Source: a virus. Taken from it: 32,527 nucleotides of DNA. The first letter of the stretch is position 1. Every line of letters begins with the position of its first letter. Location: positions 1-32,527 of the IMG/VR virus record IMGVR_UViG_3300006865_000023, one strand, 5' to 3'. Both the position numbers and the translations under genes were made by a program. The notes under the pieces were generated by a model. The model saw nothing but the letters and a program-made list of their open reading frames with translations, ran no database searches and was not told where the DNA came from. This document shows, one piece after another, positions 21,867-30,000 of this stretch.

Positions 21867-22256
21867 ATGCCCACGCTGACCATGGCGCCCACACTCGGCG
21901 ACCTGCTCAAGTACGAGCTCAACGGCAACTACAATCGCGAGACCGTCACGCTGAAAGCCGCCACCAACTACGCGCTCGGCGCTGTGCTCGGGAAGATCGC
22001 CGCGTCCGGCAAGTATCGCCTCTCTCCCGCTGCCGAGGTCACCGGCGACGAGGGCGCCGAGGAAGCGGTCGCGGTCCTGATCGAGTCGGTCGATGCCACG
22101 GCCGCCGACAAGCAAGGTCTCGTCGTCGCTCGCGGGCCGGTCATCCTGTCCAAAGCCGCGCTTGTGTTCGACGCTTCGGTCGACGACGCGACCAAGACCA
22201 CGGCCAAGCACGTCGAACTGTCTGCTGTGGGGCTCGTCCCGCGCGAGACCGCCTGA
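21867..22256 (+). CDS. head decoration protein (lambda gpD family)
   Basis: A 129-residue protein. The motif RETVTLKAATNYALGAVLGKIAASGKY, then AVLIESVDATAADKQGLVVARGPVIL, matches the PF02924 decoration proteins that cap and stabilise the expanded capsid as trimers. AAGGAG lies upstream of ATG 21867. It sits between protease/scaffold and major capsid, the lambda order. The gene is intact. Confidence 0.9.
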   Translation: MPTLTMAPTLGDLLKYELNGNYNRETVTLKAATNYALGAVLGKIAASGKYRLSPAAEVTGDEGAEEAVAVLIESVDATAADKQGLVVARGPVILSKAALVFDASVDDATKTTAKHVELSAVGLVPRETA

Positions 22257-22343
22257 CGCTTACGACCCCTCGACGCTCTCATCAGGTGCACGGGCCTGAC
22301 GGAATCCTCCGTCAGGCCCAAACCATTTCCAGGAGACCCTTTC

Positions 22344-23365
22344 ATGGCCCCAATGATCAATCCCTTCGACGCGGGCGGCTACACGCTCGCCGAGATGACC
22401 CAAGCCATCAACATCCTGCCCAACATCTACACCCGGTTGGGCGAGATGGGCCTGTTCCGGTTTGAGGGCATCACCCAGCGCAGCGTGATCATCGAGCAGG
22501 CGGAAGGCGTGCTGAACCTCTTGCCGACCGTGCCGCTCGGCGGGCCGGCGACCGTCGCCAACCGCGACACCCGCTCCATGCGCTCGTTCACGGTGCCGTG
22601 GATTCCCCATGACGACGTGATCACGCCGCAGGACATCCAGGGGGTCCGGGGCTTTGGCGTGGCTGACGCCGCCGACCCGCTTGCGACCGTCATGGAGCGC
22701 AAGCTCACCCGCATGCGCGCCAAGCACGCCCAGACCCGCGAATACATGGAGATCAATGCGCTGCGCGGCATTGTCAAGGACGGCGCCGGCGTCGAACTCT
22801 ACGACTACTTTGACGAGTTCGGGCTCGCTCAGGAATCGGTCGACTTCGTGCTCGGGACCGCAGGAACCCAGGTCCAGGCCAAGTGCCGCGAGGTGCTGCG
22901 CGACATCGAAACCGAGCTCAAGGGCGAGACCATGACCGGGGTGCTCGCGCTGGTCAGCCCCGGCTTCTTCGACAAGCTGATCGGCCATTCCAAGGTCGAG
23001 GAGGCCTACAAGTACTTCTCGGCCACCGGCGCCCAGCCCTTGCGCGAAGACACCCGGCGGCGCTTCCCGTTCGCCGGCATCGTGTTCGAGGAATACAACG
23101 CCACGGTCACGCTTTCGACCGGGGCGACCGAGACCCTGATCCCGGCCAATGAGGGCATCGCGTTCCCGCTTGGCACGAGCGAGACGTTCGTCACCTACGG
23201 CGCGCCGACGCATCTGATCGAGACCGCCAATACGGTGGCTTGCCGATGTATGCCAGGCAGCTTGCTCGGCCGGACGGCAGCGCGATCGACGTCAAGACCG
23301 AGGCTTCCATCCTGCCCGTCAACAAGCGGCCGCGCCTGGCGGTCCGCATACACACCAGCAACTAA
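22344..23365 (+). pseudogene. major capsid protein (lambda gpE family), frameshifted near the C-terminus
   Basis: The frame from ATG 22344 encodes about 298 residues of a PF03864 capsid protein (NPFDAGGYTLAEMTQAINIL; RSVIIEQAEGVLNLLPTVP; FVPHDD-like WIPHDDVITPQDIQGVR). After ETANTV (23237-23238) it becomes nonsense. The -1 frame gives GLPMYARQLARPDGSAIDVKT and on to NKRPRLAVRIHTSN and the stop at 23363-23365. Adding one G to GG at 23237-23238 restores the usual length of about 340 residues. The broken form would lack the last 43 residues, part of the capsid core. Confidence 0.9.
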
Positions 23366-23370
23366 GCGGA

Positions 23371-23741
23371 ATGAGCGCATTTGCCTTCGCGATCGACGCG
23401 ATCTTCCGCGACGGCAATGTCGCAGAAGACGCGCTTTGGCGCGCGGGCGGCGCGGGCAATGGTGTCATTGTCCGCGTTGTCCGTGCGTCGCCGGATCGGG
23501 TGGCAGGCTTCGGCGACAGCCGCGCCGTTCTGCCCACCATGCTCGTCGATATGCGGTCGCCTCGCCTGCGGCGGGTGATACAGTCGAGGTCGGTGGCGCC
23601 GTCTTCGAGATTATCGGTTCGCCGACGCGAGACAGCCCTCGGGCTCGTCTGCACCTGCGGAACGTCTCTTCGTGCCCAGACTGCCGGTTGCTCTGTTACC
23701 CGGAGGCGACAAGTTGCGGCGCAAGGGCGTCGGTTTGCTGA
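23371..23741 (+). pseudogene. head-tail joining protein, frameshifted
   Basis: ATG 23371 gives MSAFAFAIDAIFRDGNVAED and on to VLPTMLVDMR, the start of a small head-tail joining protein (lambda FII-like position). At about 23555 the frame breaks. The -1 frame continues VASPAAGDTVEVGGAVFEII and then GSPTRDS, after which the sequence no longer looks native, up to a stop at 23739-23741. Adding one G at 23555-23556 restores the frame. The true C-terminus may have been replaced when the HNH gene downstream was inserted. It would connect the gpW ring to the tail. Confidence 0.7.
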
Positions 23742-23835
23742 TTCGGTACGATGATCGAGGGCAAAGTTGCCAACGGCAACGTGTTGTTGTAATTGACTAT
23801 GCAGGTGTGGCCTTATCCGCGGGTGGCCGACGTGC

Positions 23836-24525
23836 ATGACAACGCGACGCTCCATCAAACAGCCGATCCCGCAAATCTTTCAAGCCGCTGAACTGCTGGC
23901 TCTCTTTGCCGATGCGCATTTGGCGGGGCAGATGGATGAGGCCGAACGTTTGCTACGAGAGGCGAATAATCCAGACGTTTGGAACTGGACGAACCCGGAG
24001 TGGAACTCAGTACACCTCAACCGCCGCTACAAGCACCCAGCCGGGGATACCACCGAAGTCCCCAAAGACCAGCGGGACCCGCTCGCGAAGCCCTCACCCG
24101 ACCAGTGGCGTCAGTTGATCGAAAGAGATGGCTATCACTGCCGTTACTGTGGGATTCCGGTGATTCACGATGCCATCAGGAAGTGGCTCGCCTTTCCGGC
24201 CAAAAAGGGGGCAGCGAAAGGCAAGAGGCCATATGAAGCCGCTGTGCCGTGGCACCCCTACAAGCTGGAGCTTCAGCATGCGGCGCTCCAATGCATGTGG
24301 ATTCAGGCAGATCATATCGTTCCTCACTGCCACGGAGGGAGGACCGACCTTTCCAATCTCGTCATCAGCTGCGCGCTCTGCAACTTTGGCAAGTGGAACT
24401 GGACTCTCCGGGAATTAGACATTCTTGACCCGCGCGACTTTCCACCGCTCTCCCCCGCAGAACGAAGGCCGGCGGGTTGGGACGGGTTATATCGCCTCGT
24501 GACGGCCCATGCGGTTCAGCTTTAG
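23836..24525 (+). CDS. HNH endonuclease
   Basis: A 229-residue HNH nuclease. The zinc cysteines are C102 and C105 (HCRYCG) and C179 and C182 (CALCNFG). The catalytic HNH core is ADHIVPHCHGGRTDLSNLVIS, with D159, H160 and N174. A long insert (about residues 107-157) separates the first CxxC from the core. It sits where tail-completion genes should be and is flanked by broken genes, so it is probably an inserted homing-type nuclease rather than the packaging HNH protein, which usually neighbours terminase. The gene is intact. Confidence 0.85.
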   Translation: MTTRRSIKQPIPQIFQAAELLALFADAHLAGQMDEAERLLREANNPDVWNWTNPEWNSVHLNRRYKHPAGDTTEVPKDQRDPLAKPSPDQWRQLIERDGYHCRYCGIPVIHDAIRKWLAFPAKKGAAKGKRPYEAAVPWHPYKLELQHAALQCMWIQADHIVPHCHGGRTDLSNLVISCALCNFGKWNWTLRELDILDPRDFPPLSPAERRPAGWDGLYRLVTAHAVQL

Positions 24526-24616
24526 GGCGGACGAACTCCGCGCCGTTCTCAAGCCCGCCTTTGACGACACCGAGAAGGCCGTCGCCGCGGCGATAAACGA
24601 TGTCCAGGCCGGCTAG
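24509..24616 (+). pseudogene. minor tail/tail-completion gene, truncated by IS1380 remnant
   Basis: The ATG at 24509 overlaps the end of the HNH gene and reads MRFSFRADELRAVLKPAFDD, then TEKAVAAAINDVQAG, and a TAG at 24614-24616 supplied by the start of the IS sequence. The segment resembles the N-terminus of a small minor tail protein, which would fit this position in a lambda-type order. Only about 35 residues remain. The rest of the gene was lost with the IS insertion and deletion. Confidence 0.55.
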
Positions 24617-24864
24617 CCCGGATATCTCACGCTTGAATGGCGCATCGGGGCGCCGAATCAGCGAAAGTTGTTGTGTCGCAACGACTTTTCTCTGGCTCAA
24701 GGAGCACCCCGATGCGGACAGAGTGTAGCGCGGAATCGTTTGATTTTGGAATGGTCGAAGGGCGCGCTGTGGAAGCGGCATTTGACGGTGGCTTGGTGAC
24801 ATCGGATGCGGGCGCGCTGCTTGTTGGCGCAACCGATCGGGCGATTGATCTTGTGGGTCGGTTT
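24615..24864 (+). mobile_element. IS1380-family element, 5' remnant
   Basis: A left-end-like CCCGGATATCTCACG begins at about 24617. ATG 24712 then encodes MRTECSAESFDFGMVEGRAV and on to SDAGALLVGATDRAIDLVGRF, the N-terminus of IS1380-type transposases (51 of about 450 residues). At about 24862-24868 the sequence switches to tail tube protein. The rest of the transposase and the right end are gone. The left end sits in a minor tail gene and the break in the tail tube gene, so an adjacent deletion removed everything between. Confidence 0.78.
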
Positions 24865-25654
24865 CTTCGGCCGCGAACCGCTGCCGCCGAGCAAGGACGT
24901 GGCCAACAACGAGGGCGACGTGGTCGTCCCGGTCGATCTGCGCAATTTTGGCTACTGGCTCAAGCTCCTGCTCGGCGCGCCCACCACGACGGGGACGGGG
25001 CCCTACACCCACACCTTCGTCTCGGGCGCGCTCTCGCTCCCCTCGATGGCGATCGAGATCGGGCTGCCCGACGTGCCGAGCTACGGCATGAACTTCGGCG
25101 TGCGGGCGAACTCGCTGACCATCCAGATGCAGCGCTCGGGGCTGCTCAACGCCACCTTGGGCCTGATCGCGCAGGGCGAGACGCGCTCCGCATCGTCCGG
25201 CGCCGGCACGCCGACGGAAGCCGCGATCGAGCGCTTTGCGCAAGGCATCGGCGCGATCAAGCGCAACGGGATTGCGCTCGGCAACGTCGTCTCGGCGGAG
25301 CTCTCCTATTCCAACAATCTCGACAAGGTGGAAGTGATCCGCCCCGACGGCCGCATCGAGGATGCGGAGCCGGCCATGGTCGCGGCGAACGGCAACGTCG
25401 TGGTGCGCTTTGCCGACACTACGTTGCTCGATCAGGCGGTCAACGGCACGGCCTGCGAGCTCTCGTTCGGCTGGCAGATCGACGCCGACCGCTCGCTCCT
25501 CTTCACGCTGCACGAGGTCTATCTGCCGCGCCCGAAGCTCCCCGTGAGCGGCCCGGGCGGCATTCAGGCGACCTTCGCCTTCCAGGCGGCCAAGGACCCG
25601 GCGCTCAACAAGACCATGACCGCCGTGCTCGTCAACGATGTTGCGACCTACTGA
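24865..25654 (+). pseudogene. phage tail tube protein, N-terminally truncated and fused to IS sequence
   Basis: From FGREPLPPSKDVANNEGD onward this is a phage tail tube protein (VPVDLRNFGYWLKLLLGAP; GVRANSLTIQMQRSGLLNA; AELSYSNNLDKVEVIRPDGR). It ends LNKTMTAVLVNDVATY. The usual 40 or so N-terminal residues are missing. The open frame reaches back to ATG 24806 inside the IS remnant in a non-transposase frame, so a chimeric protein could be made. The tube forms the inner channel of the long tail; loss of the N-terminus probably blocks assembly. Confidence 0.82.
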
Positions 25655-25661
25655 GGCTGCG

Positions 25662-26015
25662 ATGCTCAAGCTTTCGATGGACCGTGAGCCGTTCTGGCTC
25701 GACGTTCTGCCCGGAGTGCGCATTCAGTTCCGGCCGGCCACGGTCGCGGCGATCCTCGCCGCGCGCGCCGCCGCCGCCGAGGTGCTGCGCAAGGGCGGCG
25801 AGGACGCCGAGACGCGGGCTGGCTTCGCCTTCACGCGCGCGCTGGCGCGCTCCGGCATCGTCGCGTGGGAAGGCATCGGCGATCAGGACGGCAATCCGCT
25901 TGAACCGGTCCCCGAGGCGATCGACGCGGCGCTGGAATGCTGGCCTGTGTTCGATGTGATCGACCGGCTCTATGTCGCGCCGGTCCTCTTGCAGGCCGAC
26001 GAAAAAAACGCCTGA
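25662..26015 (+). CDS. tail assembly chaperone (gpG-like)
   Basis: A 117-residue protein (MLKLSMDREPFWLDVLPGVR, then AAILAARAAAAEVLRKGGED, ARSGIVAWEGIGDQDGNP, and WPVFDVIDRLYVAPVLLQAD), typical of the phage tail assembly chaperone between tail tube and tape measure. GAGG just upstream supports ATG 25662. It coats the tape measure before tube polymerisation. An in-frame A-AAA-AAC heptamer just before the stop could direct a -1 shift to a longer product, as in lambda gpG-gpT. The in-frame gene itself is intact. Confidence 0.82.
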   Translation: MLKLSMDREPFWLDVLPGVRIQFRPATVAAILAARAAAAEVLRKGGEDAETRAGFAFTRALARSGIVAWEGIGDQDGNPLEPVPEAIDAALECWPVFDVIDRLYVAPVLLQADEKNA

Positions 26016-26059
26016 TCGCCCTCGCCGAATGGCACTTCGGCGGGGGCGACGATAGTTGA
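26003..26059 (+). other. candidate -1 ribosomal frameshift site and extension
   Basis: A-AAA-AAC occupies 26003-26009 in the 0 frame, two codons before the chaperone stop. A -1 shift would add RLIALAEWHFGGGDDS and stop at 26057-26059. Position and sequence match the gpG-gpT frameshift of tailed phages. The extension is very short compared with usual T parts, suggesting that the inserted block beginning near 26060 cut it off. Confidence 0.55.
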
Positions 26060-26181
26060 AGTCCCCTCGTCAGCGGGCTCGACGGAGCGTATGGCCAAAC
26101 CGCCTCCTTCTTCAGGCTGCGGCCTTCACCTCGTGGACATCTTCAGCCAAATCAATGTAAACGCCATTAACCAATCTTAGA

Positions 26182-26210
26182 CCATGACTGACCCCTGATG
26201 TCCGTCATGG
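26182..26210 (+). promoter_or_regulatory. inverted repeat and ribosome binding site before the methyltransferase gene
   Basis: CCATGAC (26182-26188) pairs with GTCATGG (26204-26210) across a 15-base spacer. GGGAGG follows at once (26209-26214), before ATG 26220. This could be an operator or an RNA stem that limits translation. The 26016-26181 stretch upstream holds no recognisable gene. Confidence 0.4.
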
Positions 26211-26219
26211 GAGGGCACC

Positions 26220-26885
26220 ATGCAGAACACCTCGCATGCGGTGATGTCACAGCGGAGTGAGCCCGCTGACAGTCCAGATGATTTTCCGACACCACCATGG
26301 GCGACGCGTGCGCTCTTCGAGCATGTCCTTACGCCATGGACGCGCGAATTCGACCAGTTGACTTGTCTTGAGCCAGCTTGTGGGGCCGGTCACATGGCGA
26401 GAGTGCTCAAAGAGTATTTTCGCGAGGTGCAGTCGTACGATGCCTTTGATTACAACTATGGCAAGATCAGAGACTTCCTGACATATCCGTACGAAACTAA
26501 CGCGGTTGATTGGGTAATCACCAATCCTCCGTTTCGCCTGGCGGAGGATTTTGTCCTGCGAGCCTTGAGTGTCGCCCGCGTCGGCGTCGCCATTCTTGCC
26601 CGGACGGTGTTTCTCGAAAGCGTCGGAAGATACGAGAACATTTTTGCAAAGTCCCCACCCACCATTTTTGCACAATTTGTTGAACGTGTGCCTATGGTGA
26701 AGGGACGCCTCGATCAAAGGGCCACGACTGCCACCGGCTACGCATGGTTTGTTTGGAATAAGAAAGCAGGCGGAGCCCCGCGTCTCGTTTGGATTCCACC
26801 CTGTCGCCGCAGTTTGGAGCGGCGAACTGATTATCCCGGTTCAAATAAACTGAGTAATGGACGTCAAGCTTCGTTGGCGTCGTAG
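26220..26885 (+). CDS. adenine-specific DNA methyltransferase-like protein
   Basis: A 221-residue protein with the phage-type start DDFPTPPWATRALFEHVL, SAM motif I CLEPACGAGHMARVLKEYF and catalytic motif IV TNPPF (VDWVITNPPFRLAEDF). The order I then IV is gamma or D12-like, and differs from the two ParB-methyltransferases. There is no target recognition domain of note. GGGAGG five bases upstream supports ATG 26220. Its base composition is clearly lower in GC than the tail genes on both sides, so it is an insertion between chaperone and tape measure. Its end overlaps the convergent gene by 22 bases. Confidence 0.8.
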   Translation: MQNTSHAVMSQRSEPADSPDDFPTPPWATRALFEHVLTPWTREFDQLTCLEPACGAGHMARVLKEYFREVQSYDAFDYNYGKIRDFLTYPYETNAVDWVITNPPFRLAEDFVLRALSVARVGVAILARTVFLESVGRYENIFAKSPPTIFAQFVERVPMVKGRLDQRATTATGYAWFVWNKKAGGAPRLVWIPPCRRSLERRTDYPGSNKLSNGRQASLAS

Positions 26886-27205
26886 CGTTCTAATCCCTGC
26901 TGTAAGACCTCGACAGCCTTGGCAATACCCTGACTGCCTTCGCTCGATAGTATTTCCAACGCTCGACCGGCGGCGGCACGCAATCGCTTACCCTTTACGC
27001 CCGGTGGCCCTTTCGGGGGCAGTTCGTGAGCCGACGCAGCGCTGATCGATCCAAATTTGCCATCCTTAACCTCGGCGATGCGCCCTTGGTTCACCCCGAA
27101 CCAAGCAGCAATGTCATGGTCGCGATCTCCGCGAGCCACCATGCCTAGGACGATCGAGGCGTCCTTGTTGGTCAAGCTGTATCCACTCGCTTTGCTTCGG
27201 CTCAT
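26864..27205 (-). CDS. small helix-turn-helix-like protein
   Basis: A protein of about 113 residues beginning MSRSKASGYSLTNKDASIVL, then the DNA-binding-like VARGDRDHDIAAWFGVNQGR, IAEVKDGKFG. The second half is basic then helical (ALEILSSEGSQGIAKAVEVL). I do not know a family function. GGGGA upstream on the minus strand supports the start at 27205; a GTG at 27235 is the alternative. It converges on the methyltransferase and probably entered with it. It may regulate the pair. Confidence 0.6.
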   Translation of the reverse strand: MSRSKASGYSLTNKDASIVLGMVARGDRDHDIAAWFGVNQGRIAEVKDGKFGSISAASAHELPPKGPPGVKGKRLRAAAGRALEILSSEGSQGIAKAVEVLQQGLERYDANEA

Positions 27206-27236
27206 GAGTATCCCCAGTGTGACCGTGGCTTTCACA

Positions 27237-27242
27237 ATTATA
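27237..27242 (-). promoter_or_regulatory. -10 box of the minus-strand helix-turn-helix gene
   Basis: A consensus TATAAT reads on the minus strand at 27237-27242, about 30 bases before the chosen start at 27205. No good -35 hexamer is visible. It stands out in a GC-rich setting and fits a separate promoter for the inserted gene. Confidence 0.4.
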
Positions 27243-27330
27243 ATTTCGCTGCTCGGCGCATAAAAGCGCCTTTAGCGCTGTTGCAGCGCCCGCGGATCGT
27301 CGTGCGCGCCCATGCCAGGAAGACTACTGA

Positions 27331-29997
27331 ATGAGCACAACCCAGGTCTCGATCCGCCTCAATGTCGAGGGCAAGGCGGAGATCAAGCGCGCCTTCGACG
27401 AGGTGGCGGTCAGCGGCACCGCGGCCTTCCGCGGCATCGCCTCCGCGATGGACGCGGCGGGCGCCGCGACCGACCGCGAGACGCAGCGCCTGCAGCGCCT
27501 TGCGCAGGCCGCGAAACAGGCGGCCGCCGCCGAGCAGGCGCAGCGCGGCTTCAATCAGCTTCTCGGCGTGCGCACCGAGCCGCCGAAGTCGGCGCGCGAA
27601 TCGGCAGTGGTCTTCGAGAGCGCCGCCAAGGCGGCGGAAAACCTCGAACGCCGGACCGAGGCCTTGCGCGCGCAGATCGACCCGCTGGGCGTGGCGCAGA
27701 AGAAGCTCAACGCCGAGATCGCCGAAGCCAATGCGCTCTGCAAGGCCGGTGCGATCACCGCCAAGGAGCAGGCCGCGGCGCATGCGCTCGCACGCCAGCG
27801 CTTTGAGGCGACGGCAAAAGCGCTCGGCGCGGTGGGCGGCCAGTCGGGCCTGGCGGCGCACCAACTGCAGAACCTGACGTTCCAGCTCAATGATGTCATC
27901 GTCGGCCTTGCATCCGGCCAGCGGCCGATGATGGTGCTGCTGCAGCAGGGATCACAGATCGCGCAGGTGATGGGGCCGGTCGGCGTGACCGGCACGCTGA
28001 AGGGGCTCGGTCAGGCGCTGGCGTCGCTGCTCACGCCGGCGCGGCTCGCCGCCGGCGCGATCGCCGCGATCGCCGTCGGCGCGGTCTCGGCCTGGAACGC
28101 CTGGTTCGAGAGCCAGCGCAACGTCATGACCGCGCTCGCCGGCGCCGGGCGCATCGCCGGTGCGACGGTCGGCGATGTCAACAGGATTGCCGAGGCGGGC
28201 GCCGCCGCCGGCAGGGTGTCGGCCGCGGCCGCGCGCGAGATGGCGGCCGACTTCGCGCGCACCGGCAGGATCGGCAAGGAGATGTTCGGCGATCTGATCG
28301 CGATCGCCAAGAACTATGCCGTAACCGTCAACGCGGACCTCGGCGATGCCGTCAAGCAGCTTGCGCAGGCCTTCGCCGATCCGGCGCGCGGCGCCGAGAC
28401 GCTCAACGGTCAATTGGGCTTCCTCGACGATCGCACCCGGCAATATATCCGCCGGCTCGTCGAACAGAACGACCGCACCGCCGCGCAGCGCGTCCTGCTC
28501 GATGCCATGCGCGGCAGCCTCGTCAACGCCGAGCAGGCGACTTCCGCGCTCGGCCGCGCCTGGGACGCGGTCAAGCGAGCGGCATCGGGCGCCTTCGACG
28601 CCGTCGGCCGTGCGGTCGATCGCGCGGCGGGCGGCGGCACGGCCGAGGAACGGCTTGCCGCGATCGAGCGCCGGATGGCGGCGCTCTCGCGCGGCGGCGG
28701 GGCGCCGTCGCGGGTGCTCGCCGAACTGCAGCGTCAGGCGGACAAGCTCCGCACCGACATCGCCGAGGCACGCCGGCAGGCCGATCTCGGCCGCATCGAG
28801 GCGGAGGCACGCGAGCTTTCGATCAAGGTCGGCGAAGCGGTGCGCGACATCGTGCCCGGCACCGAGACGATCCGGCAGCTCGAGGCCGTCCGCGGCTCTC
28901 TCGGCCGCCTGCTCGAAGACCCGCTTGCGGCAAAACATGTCGGCAATCTGCGCGACGTGGAGGACGCCTATCGCCGCGTGACGCAAGCGCTCGAAAGCTA
29001 CCGCGGCGAGAACGCGCGCTTTCTCGATCCTTTCGCGCGCAAGCTCCGGCTGCAAGAGATCGAGATCGCGCTGATCAATGCCACGACGCCGGCGCGGAAG
29101 GCCGCGCTCGAGGCCGAGCGCGCGCGCATCGAGCTGATCGGCCAGTCGATCACGCCCGAGCAGCAGGCGCTTTCTATCGCCCAGGCGCGCAATCGCGTGC
29201 TCGCGGAAGCGTCCAGATTCGTCCGCGATTATGCGCGTGACCAGCAGTTCTCGATCGAGCAGACGCAGGCCGAGATCGACTTTATCGGCCGGAGCGTCGA
29301 GGAAAAGGACAGGTTCATCGCGCGGCTCCGGGCCGAGCAGGATCTGCGCCGGCAGGGGATTTCGGCGGCGAGCGCCGAGGGCCAACTGATCCTCGCCAAC
29401 GCCGAGCGGCAGGCCGCCTTGAACGCCCAACTGGACCGCGCGCGGGAGATCGCGCAGGGCTGGCAGAGCGTGTTCGAATCCTCGATGAACCGATTCGCCG
29501 ACCTGCTCGCGCAGGGCAAGCTCGACTGGAAGTCCTGGGCGGACGCCGCGCGCGCCGCGATCGTCGACATCAACAAGGAGATCATCAAGCTCGCGCTGAT
29601 CAATCCGCTCAAGAACCTCCTGTTCGGCACCAATGCAGCGACGCTCGAAAACGCAGGCGGTCTCTTCGGCAGTCTCCTTGCCGCGTTCCGGCTGCACGAG
29701 GGCGGCATCGTCGGTCTTGCCGGCGTGCCGGCGCTCGCACCGGCCGCGGCCTTTGCCCACGCGCCGCGCTTCCACGACGGCGCGTTCCTGAAGCCGGACG
29801 AGGTGCCGGCGATCCTGCAGCGCGGCGAGCGGGTGCTCTCGCGCGCCGAGGCGCGACGTTACGAGCGCGGCGGCGCGGGCATGCCGGTCGTCAACGTCAC
29901 GATCCAGACGCCGAGCCCGGCCGCCTTCCAGGCAAGCCGCACACAGCTTGCGGCCGACCTCTCGCGCGCCGTGCAGATGGGTCTGCGGGGTCGCTAG
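27331..29997 (+). CDS. tail tape measure protein
   Basis: An 888-residue protein. The N-terminus (STTQVSIRLNVEGKAEIKRA) and the segment LQNLTFQLNDVIVGLASGQR, PMMVLLQQGSQIAQVMGP, match the TMP_2 (PF06791) family. A hydrophobic stretch follows at about residues 235-252 (LAAGAIAAIAVGAVSAW). Long helical and coiled-coil regions rich in Arg, Ala and Glu follow, then a Gly- and Pro-rich end with VTIQTPSPAAFQASRTQLA. The protein sets tail length and helps DNA entry. At roughly 0.15 nm per residue this predicts a tail of about 130 nm, an estimate only. The gene is intact and starts after the inserted block. Confidence 0.92.
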   Translation: MSTTQVSIRLNVEGKAEIKRAFDEVAVSGTAAFRGIASAMDAAGAATDRETQRLQRLAQAAKQAAAAEQAQRGFNQLLGVRTEPPKSARESAVVFESAAKAAENLERRTEALRAQIDPLGVAQKKLNAEIAEANALCKAGAITAKEQAAAHALARQRFEATAKALGAVGGQSGLAAHQLQNLTFQLNDVIVGLASGQRPMMVLLQQGSQIAQVMGPVGVTGTLKGLGQALASLLTPARLAAGAIAAIAVGAVSAWNAWFESQRNVMTALAGAGRIAGATVGDVNRIAEAGAAAGRVSAAAAREMAADFARTGRIGKEMFGDLIAIAKNYAVTVNADLGDAVKQLAQAFADPARGAETLNGQLGFLDDRTRQYIRRLVEQNDRTAAQRVLLDAMRGSLVNAEQATSALGRAWDAVKRAASGAFDAVGRAVDRAAGGGTAEERLAAIERRMAALSRGGGAPSRVLAELQRQADKLRTDIAEARRQADLGRIEAEARELSIKVGEAVRDIVPGTETIRQLEAVRGSLGRLLEDPLAAKHVGNLRDVEDAYRRVTQALESYRGENARFLDPFARKLRLQEIEIALINATTPARKAALEAERARIELIGQSITPEQQALSIAQARNRVLAEASRFVRDYARDQQFSIEQTQAEIDFIGRSVEEKDRFIARLRAEQDLRRQGISAASAEGQLILANAERQAALNAQLDRAREIAQGWQSVFESSMNRFADLLAQGKLDWKSWADAARAAIVDINKEIIKLALINPLKNLLFGTNAATLENAGGLFGSLLAAFRLHEGGIVGLAGVPALAPAAAFAHAPRFHDGAFLKPDEVPAILQRGERVLSRAEARRYERGGAGMPVVNVTIQTPSPAAFQASRTQLAADLSRAVQMGLRGR

Positions 29998-30000
29998 ACC

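Noticed and set aside
26016-26165. stop-codon readthrough extension of the tail chaperone
   Set aside because: The 0 frame stays open for some 50 codons past the TGA, but the peptide is Ser/Pro-rich and runs into the inserted block. The -1 slippery site is a better-known mechanism.
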